64,000 nt of DNA from Pseudaquabacterium inlustre. Its GTDB lineage: Bacteria; Pseudomonadota; Gammaproteobacteria; Burkholderiales; Burkholderiaceae_C. A model generated the notes under the pieces. The model worked only from the letters and a program-made list of their open reading frames with translations. It was not told the origin of the DNA and made no database searches. Made by a program: the position numbers and the translations under genes. Shown piece by piece: positions 58,049-64,000 of this stretch (positions are counted from its first letter, which is position 1; each line of letters opens with the position of its first letter). Location: positions 496,001 to 560,000 of the forward strand of contig NZ_JBBUTH010000001.1 in NCBI RefSeq assembly GCF_038066595.1. The letters run 5' to 3'.

Positions 58049-59668
58049 TCAGGTCTCCTGCACCATGTCGATCGCGCCACAGGGGCACTCTGCGGCGCAC
58101 ACGCCGCAGCCCTTGCAGTAGTCGAGGTTGATCGCGAAACGCTGGCCCGGTCCCAGCTTGATCACCGCGTTGTCGGGGCACACGCCGTAGCAGTTGTCGC
58201 ACTCGAAGCAGTTGCCGCAACTCAGGCAACGCCGCGCCTCGAACAGCGCATTGGCCTCGGTGAGTCCGCCCTGCACCTCGTCGAAGCTGCTGGTGCGGCG
58301 CGCGGCATCCAGCTGCGGGCGCACGGTGGCCGGGGCGTCGCTGTAGTACCAGGGGTTCAGGCGCTCGAAGCTGGCCGGCGCATGCTTGGCAGCGGCGGGC
58401 AGCGGCGCGTCGCGCAGCCAGGCGTCGATCTGGCGCGCGGCCTTCTTGCCGTGGCCCACCGCGACGGTGACATTCCTTTCGGCCGGCACCATGTCGCCGC
58501 CGGCGAACAGGCCCGGGCAGCCGGTCATCAGCGTCGCCGGATCGACCTGCACCACGCCGTCATGCAGGCTCAGGCCGGGCACGCCGTCCAGCAGGCCCAG
58601 GTCCACGTCCTGGCCCAGGGCCAGCACCAGGCTGTCGGCCTGCAGCGTCTCGAACTCGCCGGTGGGCTGCGGCCGGCCGTCGGCATCGAGCACCATCTTC
58701 TCGAGGGTCAGCGTGTCGCCGGCGGCCTGCGAGATGGTGGACAGCCACTTCACCTGCACGCCCTCTTGCAGCGCTTCTTCCACCTCGAAGTCGTGCGCCG
58801 GCATCTGGCCGCGGGTGCGGCGGTAGACGATGACCGCCTCGGTGGCGCCCAGGCGGCGCGCGGTGCGCGCCACGTCGATGGCGGTGTTGCCGCCGCCGTA
58901 CACGGCCACGCGCCGGCCCAGCAGCGGCTGCTCGTCGCCTTCCATCGAACGCAGCACGCTCACCGCATCGAGGATGCGCGCCGAATCCTTGGCCGGAATG
59001 AATGCGCGCTTGGCGATGTGCGCGCCCACGGCCAGGAAGGTGGCGTCGAAGCCGCGCATCTCGGCGCGCAGGTCTTCCACCCGGGTGTTCAGCTGCACAT
59101 CCACGCCCAGCGCCACGATGCGCTGCATCTCGGCCTCCAGCACCTCGCGCGGCAGCCGGTAGCGCGGAATGCCGAAGCGCATCATGCCGCCCAGCGCCGG
59201 CCCGGCCTCCTTGACCGTGACGCGGTGGCCCAGGCGCCGCAGGTGATACGCCGCCGACATGCCCGAGGGCCCGGCACCCACCACCAGCACATGGCGGTCG
59301 GTGTCCTGCACGGGCGGCGTGAAGGCCCAGCCACGCGCGATGGCGATGTCACCGAGGAAGCGCTCCACCGAGTTGATGCCCACCGCGGCATCCAATTTGC
59401 CGCGGTTGCAGGCCGCTTCACACGTGTGATAGCACACCCGACCCATGGTGGCCGGAAAAGGGTTGTCGCGGGTCAGGTGGCGCCAGGCGGCTTCGTAGTC
59501 GCCGCTTTCGGCGTGGAACAGCCAGCCCTGGATGTCTTCACCGGCCGGACACTGGGCATTGCAGGGCGGCAGGTGGTCGGCATACACCGGGCGCTGGCTG
59601 CGCCAGCTGCCGGTGTGGTTGGCCAAAGAACTTCCAGGATCCAGCGTGATCGCGAAGGGCTTGTGCAT
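58049..59668 (-). CDS. GltD-like NAD(P)H:acceptor flavoprotein fused to C-terminal two-cluster ferredoxin
   Basis: This 539-residue protein begins with a GltD-type iron-sulfur domain (CNAQCPAGEDIQGW, CYHTCEAACNR). An FAD fold (VVGAGPSGMSAAYHLRRLG) and an NADPH fold (VAVYGGGNTAIDVARTARRL) follow. The C-terminus is a PorD-like ferredoxin with CLSCGNCFECDNCYGVCP and CKGCGVCAAECPCGA. It is the last gene of the por operon, 2 bp after porB. It likely moves electrons between the oxoacid oxidoreductase and NAD(P)H without a free ferredoxin. Confidence 0.9.
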   Translation of the reverse strand: MHKPFAITLDPGSSLANHTGSWRSQRPVYADHLPPCNAQCPAGEDIQGWLFHAESGDYEAAWRHLTRDNPFPATMGRVCYHTCEAACNRGKLDAAVGINSVERFLGDIAIARGWAFTPPVQDTDRHVLVVGAGPSGMSAAYHLRRLGHRVTVKEAGPALGGMMRFGIPRYRLPREVLEAEMQRIVALGVDVQLNTRVEDLRAEMRGFDATFLAVGAHIAKRAFIPAKDSARILDAVSVLRSMEGDEQPLLGRRVAVYGGGNTAIDVARTARRLGATEAVIVYRRTRGQMPAHDFEVEEALQEGVQVKWLSTISQAAGDTLTLEKMVLDADGRPQPTGEFETLQADSLVLALGQDVDLGLLDGVPGLSLHDGVVQVDPATLMTGCPGLFAGGDMVPAERNVTVAVGHGKKAARQIDAWLRDAPLPAAAKHAPASFERLNPWYYSDAPATVRPQLDAARRTSSFDEVQGGLTEANALFEARRCLSCGNCFECDNCYGVCPDNAVIKLGPGQRFAINLDYCKGCGVCAAECPCGAIDMVQET

Positions 59669-59670
59669 GG

Positions 59671-60690
59671 TCAGGCCTCCTGCGCTGCGTCAATCAAGCC
59701 AAAGCGGCGGATGTTGCGATCGGCATCCGCCTGGATGCGCGCCAGCATCTCCGGGTGGCCGGTTTGACTGCCATGCGCGAACAGGTGGGCGAAGCGCTTC
59801 TGCGGCCGCAGGTACTCGTCCACCGGCACGCGGTGGCGGATCTTCTGCACCGCCGTGACCTCGCCACGCTCGGCCTCGAACACCGGGAACAGCCCGCTCT
59901 CGCGCGCCAGCCGCGCCAGGCGGATGGTGTCGTGGCTGGCCGCGCCCCAGCCCAGTGGGCACGGCACCAGGATGTGCAGGTAGCGCGCGCCGCGGATGGC
60001 CATCGCGCGCTGCACCTTGGCTTCCAGGTCATGCAGGTCGGCCACGGTGGCGGTGGCCACATACGGGATCTCGTGCGCCATCGCGATCAGCGGCAGGTTC
60101 TTGCCCTGGCCGAACACCGCCCCAGGCTCGCTGCCCAGCGCCTGCGTGGTGGCCGTGCGCGCGGCTGCCGGCGTGGCGCTGCTGCGCTGCACGCCGGTGT
60201 TCATGTAGGCCTCGTTGTCGTAGCAGATGTAGAGCACGTCGTCGTTGCGCTCGAACATGCCACTCAGGCAGCCGAAGCCTATGTCGGTGGTGCCGCCGTC
60301 GCCGCCCTGGGCGATCACGCGCACCGGCTTGTTGCCGCGGTCGCGCCCTTTCACCTTCAGCGCCGCGGCGATGCCGGTGCCCACGGCCGCGGCATTGCCG
60401 AAGAGCGAATGGATCCACGGCAGCTGCCAGCTGGTCTCGGGGTACGGCGTGGAGAACACCTCCAGGCAGCCGGTGGCGTTGGCGGCGATCAGCTGGCCGC
60501 CGGTGGCGCGCATCGCGGCATCCACCGCATAGCGCGCGCCCAGCGCCTCGCCGCAGCCCTGGCAGGCACGGTGGCCGCTGTTGAGCGAGTTGTTGCGCTC
60601 GGTGCTGGCCTGCACGCTGCGCTGCTCGGGCGCGAGCAGGCGATTGCCCACCGTGAACGTACCCGTCTGATAGAACTTGATGGCAGTCAT
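59671..60690 (-). CDS. porB: Pyruvate:ferredoxin oxidoreductase beta subunit (TPP-binding)
   Basis: This 339-residue subunit binds thiamine pyrophosphate through GGDGGTTDIGFG and has the cluster-type ACQGCG motif near the N-terminus and ANATGCLEV. The stretch YDNEAYMNTGVQRSSATP is what I recall from pyruvate-specific PorB proteins, favouring pyruvate over 2-oxoglutarate. The complex oxidatively decarboxylates pyruvate to acetyl-CoA, or the reverse. The start overlaps the porA stop as ATGA, and its stop is 2 bp before the flavoprotein start. Confidence 0.9.
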   Translation of the reverse strand: MTAIKFYQTGTFTVGNRLLAPEQRSVQASTERNNSLNSGHRACQGCGEALGARYAVDAAMRATGGQLIAANATGCLEVFSTPYPETSWQLPWIHSLFGNAAAVGTGIAAALKVKGRDRGNKPVRVIAQGGDGGTTDIGFGCLSGMFERNDDVLYICYDNEAYMNTGVQRSSATPAAARTATTQALGSEPGAVFGQGKNLPLIAMAHEIPYVATATVADLHDLEAKVQRAMAIRGARYLHILVPCPLGWGAASHDTIRLARLARESGLFPVFEAERGEVTAVQKIRHRVPVDEYLRPQKRFAHLFAHGSQTGHPEMLARIQADADRNIRRFGLIDAAQEA

Positions 60691-62072
60691 TGGAGCCCCT
60701 CGTCCGACAGGTACGTCGGCCGGTCCCCCGAGGGGACGCGGGCCGGCTTGGGAGCGGCCCGGCGCTCGGCCCGCTCGCTCTGATCCGCACCGCGAACTGC
60801 CGGCATGCTGCCCAGATCGCGCAGCAGGTTCTCCGCGATCGGCCCGCTGCGGCGCCGCGCCGCCTCACGCTCCAGTTGGCGGTTGACGATGCGCCAGTCC
60901 AGATCGAGGAAGCTCAAGGCCGGCAGCGTGCCGACCACCGCCTCCTTCAGCATGCGCGCCAGCGAGGCCTGCGTGATGGCCCGGCCGCCCAGCCCGGCCA
61001 CGACCGTGTGGCCATGCAGGTGCAGGCCCGACAGCGCCAGGCGCACATCGGTGCTGACCACGCCACCCAAGCCCACCGAGAAACTCTTCTCCAGCACCAC
61101 CACGCGCTGCGCGCCCTGCAGCGCCTCGCGCACCGCCGCCAGCGGGAACGGCCGGAAGCTGTGGATGCCCAGCACGCCGATCTTCAACCCGTCCTCACGC
61201 AAGGCGTCCACCGTGTCCTTCAGCGTGCCGATCACCGAGCCCAGCGCCACGACGATGGTGCTCGCGTCTTCGCAGCGGTAGGCGCGCACCAAGCCGCCCG
61301 AGCGCCGGCCGAAGCGCTGCGCGAATTCATCGGCGATCTGCGGGATGCGCTCCAGCGCCTGCAGCTGCCGCGCATGGGCCAGGTAGCGCACCTCCATGAA
61401 GGCCTCGGGCCCGACCATCGCGCCGATGGACACCGGCTCGGCCGGATCCAGCACCTGGCGCGGCTCATATGGGGGCAGGAAGGCATCCACCTCGGCCTGG
61501 TCGGGCAGGTGCACCGGCTCGTAGGCGTGGGTCAGGATGAAGCCGTCCATGCACACCATCACCGGCAGCGACAACTCCTCGCCCAGTTTGAAGGCCTGCA
61601 GGTGCAGGTCCAGCGCCTCCTGGTTGTTCTCGGCGAACAGCTGGATCCAGCCGCAATCGCGCTGGCTCATGCTGTCGGAGTGGTCGTTCCAGATGTTGAT
61701 CGGCGCGCCGATGGCCCGGTTGGCCACGGTCATCACGATCGGCAGGCCCAAGCCGCTGGCGTTGTAGACCGCCTCGGCCATGAACAGCAGGCCCTGGCTG
61801 GCGGTGGCGGTGTAGGCGCGCGCACCGGCGGCCGAGGCGCCGATGGCCACGCTCATCGCCGCGAACTCGCTCTCCACGTTGATGAACTCGCAAGGGCTCA
61901 GCTGCCCGCTCTTCACCAGCGCGCCCAGGCCCTCGACGATGTGCGTCTGCGGCGAGATCGGGTAAGCGCAGATCACCTCGGGCCGGGCCAGGGCCACGGC
62001 GCGCGCCACGGCCACCGAGCCTTCCATCTGCTCGCGGTGCCCGCCGGCACCGCGTGGGTCATTGCTCGGCAT
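60687..62072 (-). CDS. porA: Pyruvate:ferredoxin oxidoreductase alpha subunit, with repeat-encoded tail
   Basis: This 461-residue alpha subunit has the PorA pyrimidine-binding domain (EGSVAVARAVALARPEVICA, YPISPQTHIVEGL, ESEFAAMSVAIGASAAGAR, TATASQGLLFMAEAVYNASG) and domain II with LGSVIGTLKDTVDAL and GIHSFRPFP. Family sequence ends near IAENLLRDLG. The last 30 or so residues (ERAERRAAPKPARVPSGDRP onward) come from the dispersed repeat at 60692-60775. The start at 62072 overlaps the porG 3' end by 14 bp; its stop overlaps the porB start. Confidence 0.9.
   Translation of the reverse strand: MPSNDPRGAGGHREQMEGSVAVARAVALARPEVICAYPISPQTHIVEGLGALVKSGQLSPCEFINVESEFAAMSVAIGASAAGARAYTATASQGLLFMAEAVYNASGLGLPIVMTVANRAIGAPINIWNDHSDSMSQRDCGWIQLFAENNQEALDLHLQAFKLGEELSLPVMVCMDGFILTHAYEPVHLPDQAEVDAFLPPYEPRQVLDPAEPVSIGAMVGPEAFMEVRYLAHARQLQALERIPQIADEFAQRFGRRSGGLVRAYRCEDASTIVVALGSVIGTLKDTVDALREDGLKIGVLGIHSFRPFPLAAVREALQGAQRVVVLEKSFSVGLGGVVSTDVRLALSGLHLHGHTVVAGLGGRAITQASLARMLKEAVVGTLPALSFLDLDWRIVNRQLEREAARRRSGPIAENLLRDLGSMPAVRGADQSERAERRAAPKPARVPSGDRPTYLSDEGLQ
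60692..60775. repeat. GC-rich dispersed repeat, copy 2 (inverted relative to copy 1)
   Basis: The reverse complement of this block aligns with 25271-25356 over its whole length, starting AGCGGGCCGAGCGCCGGGCC and ending in GAGGGGC. The terminal palindrome is slightly degraded here (GGCCGACG TACC TGTCGGAC). As in copy 1 it encodes a protein tail and ends two bases before an ATGA gene junction. Confidence 0.85.
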
Positions 62073-62646
62073 GGCGAAGCTCCTCGATCTCGCGGCGCAC
62101 ATGGTCAAAGGCCTCGGTGGCCGCCGCCACGTTCGCCTCGGCCAGCTTGCCGCTGAACTTGTCGCGGATGGCATGCGCCACCGCATCCAGCGACACCAGG
62201 CCGGCCAGCGCCGCGAAGCCGCCCAGCAGCACGGCGTTCGGCAGCGGCCGGCCCAGGTGCTTGAGCGCGATGTCGGTGGCCGGCACGGTGGTGAGCCGCT
62301 CGTGGCGGAAGCGCGCCGCCATGTCGCCCAGGCCCAGGGCGTCGAAGCTCTGGCGGCTGTTGATCAGCACATAGCCGTCGGGCTGCAGGCCCTGGAACAC
62401 GTCCACCTGGTGCAGCAGCGTGGCGTCCTGCACGATCAGCACATCGGGCGCCATGATCGGCTCGCGCAGCCGGATCTCGCGGTCATCGATGCGGCAGAAG
62501 GCCACCACCGGCGCGCCGGTGCGCTCGGAGCCGAAGCTGGGAAAGGCCTGGGCGCAACGGCCCTGCCAGAACGCGGCGATCGAGAGCATCTCGGCGGCGG
62601 TGACCACCCCCTGCCCGCCTCGCCCGTGGATGCGGATCTGCAGCAT
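62059..62646 (-). CDS. porG: Pyruvate:ferredoxin oxidoreductase gamma subunit
   Basis: This 195-residue gamma subunit has the family start IRIHGRGGQGVVTAAEMLSI, then FPSFGSERTGAPVVAFCRI and LINSRQSFDALGLGD, and PLPNAVLLGGFAALAGLVSL. It is the first gene of the four-gene operon (porG-porA-porB-flavoprotein). An FNR-like box and a -10-like hexamer lie upstream. The order gamma, alpha, beta without a separate delta ferredoxin is explained by the ferredoxin fused to the last gene. Confidence 0.92.
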   Translation of the reverse strand: MLQIRIHGRGGQGVVTAAEMLSIAAFWQGRCAQAFPSFGSERTGAPVVAFCRIDDREIRLREPIMAPDVLIVQDATLLHQVDVFQGLQPDGYVLINSRQSFDALGLGDMAARFRHERLTTVPATDIALKHLGRPLPNAVLLGGFAALAGLVSLDAVAHAIRDKFSGKLAEANVAAATEAFDHVRREIEELRHAEQ

Positions 62647-62660
62647 GCGCGCTCCTCAAC

Positions 62661-62677
62661 GCCCCGTTGTGCGGGGC
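62661..62677 (-). other. Small hairpin in the por operon leader
   Basis: GCCCCG and CGGGGC form a 6-bp stem with loop TTGTG, 14 bp upstream of the porG start. Without a T-run it is a weak terminator candidate for the LD-carboxypeptidase gene, or a leader structure close to the porG ribosome site (GAGGAG). Confidence 0.4.
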
Positions 62678-62687
62678 TGAAGCGGGC

Positions 62688-62729
62688 ATTCTTCGGCGCT
62701 GCTCCGGCGCGCAGGTTGAGCGGCATCAA
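62688..62729 (-). promoter_or_regulatory. FNR/Anr-type promoter of the por operon
   Basis: At 62716-62729 the plus strand reads TTGAG-CGGC-ATCAA, nine of ten matches to the FNR/Anr/Dnr consensus TTGAT-N4-ATCAA. On the minus strand a -10-like AAGAAT (62693-62688) lies downstream. If it acts as the -10, the start site would be near 62681 and the box would be centred at -41.5, the classic class II FNR position. This fits an oxygen-sensitive iron-sulfur enzyme being induced when oxygen is low. Confidence 0.55.
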
Positions 62730-62743
62730 GTGCCGCAGCACGA

Positions 62744-63799
62744 TCAGCGCACGGCGGGTTCCAGCAGGCGTAGGGTGCCGGCCGTGGCGTCGATCTCGGC
62801 CGGCACGCCGATCGGCACGGTGAACTTCTGGCGGATGTGGCCGATCATCGCGCCGCGGTAGACCGGCACCTTCAGCGGCGCGAACCAGTCGTCGAACACC
62901 TCGTCCAGCGTCAGCGTGCCGAAGCCCTCGCCCGGCGTGCACTTGGTGAACTGGCCGATGGCCACGCCGGCCAGGCCGTCGAACACGCCGGCCAGCTTCA
63001 GCGTGGACAGCATGCGATCGACGCGGTAGATGTACTCGTTGATCTCTTCGAGGAACAGGATCGCACCGTCGAAGCTGGGCAGGTAATCGGAGCCAGCCAT
63101 CGCGCTCAGCACCGCCAGGTTGCCGCCCAGCAGCGGGCCACGCGCCACGCCGGGCGTGATCGTGCGCGTGCGGTGCTCGGCCGGCGCCGGCAGGCCGTCC
63201 AGCTCGCGCGGGTTGCGCAGCGTCATCGCCTCGCCGTCCATCGCCACGCCGCGGAAGTGGCGCAGGCTGAAGGCGTTCCACGACGACACGCCCACCGGCG
63301 CATGGAAGGTGACCAGGCCGGTGCGCGCGTGCACGGCGTTGATCAGCGCGGTGATGTCGGAAAAGCCGCCCAGGAACTTCGGGTTGCCGCGGATCAGGCC
63401 GTAGTCCAGCAGCGGCAGGATGCGGTTGCCACCCGAGCCGCCGGTGAGCGCCAGGATGCCCTGCACGCCGGGATCGGCGAAGAAGCCGTCGAGGTCGGCC
63501 GCGCGGTGGGCGTCGCTGCCGGCCAGGTGGCCGCGGCGATCGCGCAGGTGCGCGCCCTCCACCACCTTGAAACCCATCGCCGTGAGCGTGTCGATGGCGA
63601 TGTCGTAGGGCTCGCGCTCGTAGATGGCGTGCGACGGATTGACCAGGCCGATGGTGTCGCCGGCCTTCAGCCGCGGCGGCTTGATCGTCGGCAGGCGAGT
63701 GCTGCCGCCGGCGGCCCGGGCCATGCCGCCAGCGCCCGCCAGACCCGCCCCCAGCAGCGCCGTGATGCCGGCCTGCAGCGCGCGGCGTCGTGGGTTCAC
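62744..63799 (-). CDS. Exported LD-carboxypeptidase (S66 family)
   Basis: This 351-residue S66 peptidase removes the terminal D-Ala from tetrapeptides of peptidoglycan. The nucleophile is Ser147 in GGFSDITAL; the Glu region LEEINEYIYRVDRML and the His in MIGHIRQKF complete the triad. The N-terminus from the GTG at 63799 (NPRRRALQAGITALLGAGLA and AGGMARAAG) is a Tat-like signal, unlike cytoplasmic E. coli LdcA. The GTG start is 4 bp after the stop of the VanX-type gene, so the two are probably cotranscribed. An ATG at 63910 would extend the chain into the upstream gene and is less likely. Confidence 0.88.
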   Translation of the reverse strand: MNPRRRALQAGITALLGAGLAGAGGMARAAGGSTRLPTIKPPRLKAGDTIGLVNPSHAIYEREPYDIAIDTLTAMGFKVVEGAHLRDRRGHLAGSDAHRAADLDGFFADPGVQGILALTGGSGGNRILPLLDYGLIRGNPKFLGGFSDITALINAVHARTGLVTFHAPVGVSSWNAFSLRHFRGVAMDGEAMTLRNPRELDGLPAPAEHRTRTITPGVARGPLLGGNLAVLSAMAGSDYLPSFDGAILFLEEINEYIYRVDRMLSTLKLAGVFDGLAGVAIGQFTKCTPGEGFGTLTLDEVFDDWFAPLKVPVYRGAMIGHIRQKFTVPIGVPAEIDATAGTLRLLEPAVR

Positions 63800-63803
63800 G
63801 GCG

Positions 63804-64000
63804 TCAGAGCACACGCGGGAACTCCCGGCGCACGCGCTCGCGGTCGCCGTGGTCGAAGTGCCACCACTCGGTGGGAATGCCGTGGAAGCCGCCATGCGCC
63901 ATCGCGGCATACAGCCAGCCGCGCTCGGCCACCTGGGCGGCGGTCAGCACGCCGAGCGCCAGGTGCTGGGCGTCGAGCGCCGCGTGCGAGCGCAGCGCCA
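63804..64000 (-). CDS. D-alanyl-D-alanine dipeptidase (VanX/DdpX, M15 family), C-terminal fragment
   Basis: The last 65 codons of a leftward gene are visible, ending REFPRVL. The segment GFHGIPTEWWHFDHGD carries the M15 motif with the catalytic Glu and the zinc-ligand His of ExWHxDxG-type sites. M15D enzymes split D-Ala-D-Ala. It is directly upstream of the LD-carboxypeptidase gene, giving a small murein-peptide recycling or remodelling unit. The N-terminal part is outside the window. Confidence 0.8.
   Translation of the reverse strand, partial: ALRSHAALDAQHLALGVLTAAQVAERGWLYAAMAHGGFHGIPTEWWHFDHGDRERVRREFPRVL

Overview
The window is very GC-rich, densely coded chromosomal DNA. Gene content and protein style (Trp-rich small protein, UPF0114, DUF2189, MalT-like LuxR regulator, many acyl-CoA enzymes, c-type cytochromes) suggest a betaproteobacterium of the order Burkholderiales, probably near Rubrivivax, Ideonella or Aquincola. 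That placement is inference from recall. No rRNA, CRISPR array, transposase or phage gene was seen.

Layout. 0-8.3 kb: the 5' end of a 2-keto-3-deoxygalactonokinase gene coupled to a 2OG-Fe dioxygenase gene, two hybrid histidine kinases around an M3 metallopeptidase, and a FeeM/GNAT-like acyltransferase. 8.5-16.2 kb: lspA, an AarF/UbiB-family kinase, a roughly 500-bp inverted-repeat element with a heptamer array, a DUF2189 membrane protein, an exported trypsin-like protease and a large DUF3857/transglutaminase/TPR protein.

16.4-35.5 kb: an acyl-CoA catabolic island. Two acyl-CoA dehydrogenases and an SDR run leftward. A five-gene peptide/opine-type ABC importer, a regulator with two TetR modules in one chain and an acyl-CoA ligase run rightward. 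After a repeat-rich gap come an MFS transporter (leftward) and a FadB/FadJ-type bifunctional enzyme, thiolase, APH-family kinase-like protein and second SDR (rightward). Together they could import, activate and beta-oxidise an unidentified carboxylic acid.

35.5-50.9 kb: mostly housekeeping. Hemolysin-III protein, quinone oxidoreductase, two identical tRNA-Val(CAC), dnaQ, an acetyltransferase, lgt, a class I cytochrome c, a DEDD exonuclease, acetyl-CoA synthetase near a Pat-type protein acetyltransferase that probably controls it, a PaaK-like adenylating enzyme, a CBS protein and class I fumarase.

50.9-58.0 kb: a MalT-like LuxR regulator flanked by two divergent genes that share a near-identical upstream motif. 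One of these genes is broken by a 7-bp tandem duplication. The other is hemerythrin-like and precedes a diheme cytochrome c. An MscS-type channel follows.

58.0-64.0 kb: an operon for a pyruvate:ferredoxin-type oxidoreductase (porG-porA-porB) ending in a GltD-like flavoprotein fused to ferredoxin modules. It is preceded by an FNR/Anr-like box whose spacing to a -10-like hexamer fits a class II site. Upstream lie an exported LD-carboxypeptidase and the end of a VanX-type dipeptidase gene. Two copies of a GC-rich repeat, 35 kb apart, each encode the C-terminal tail of a protein just before an ATGA junction.
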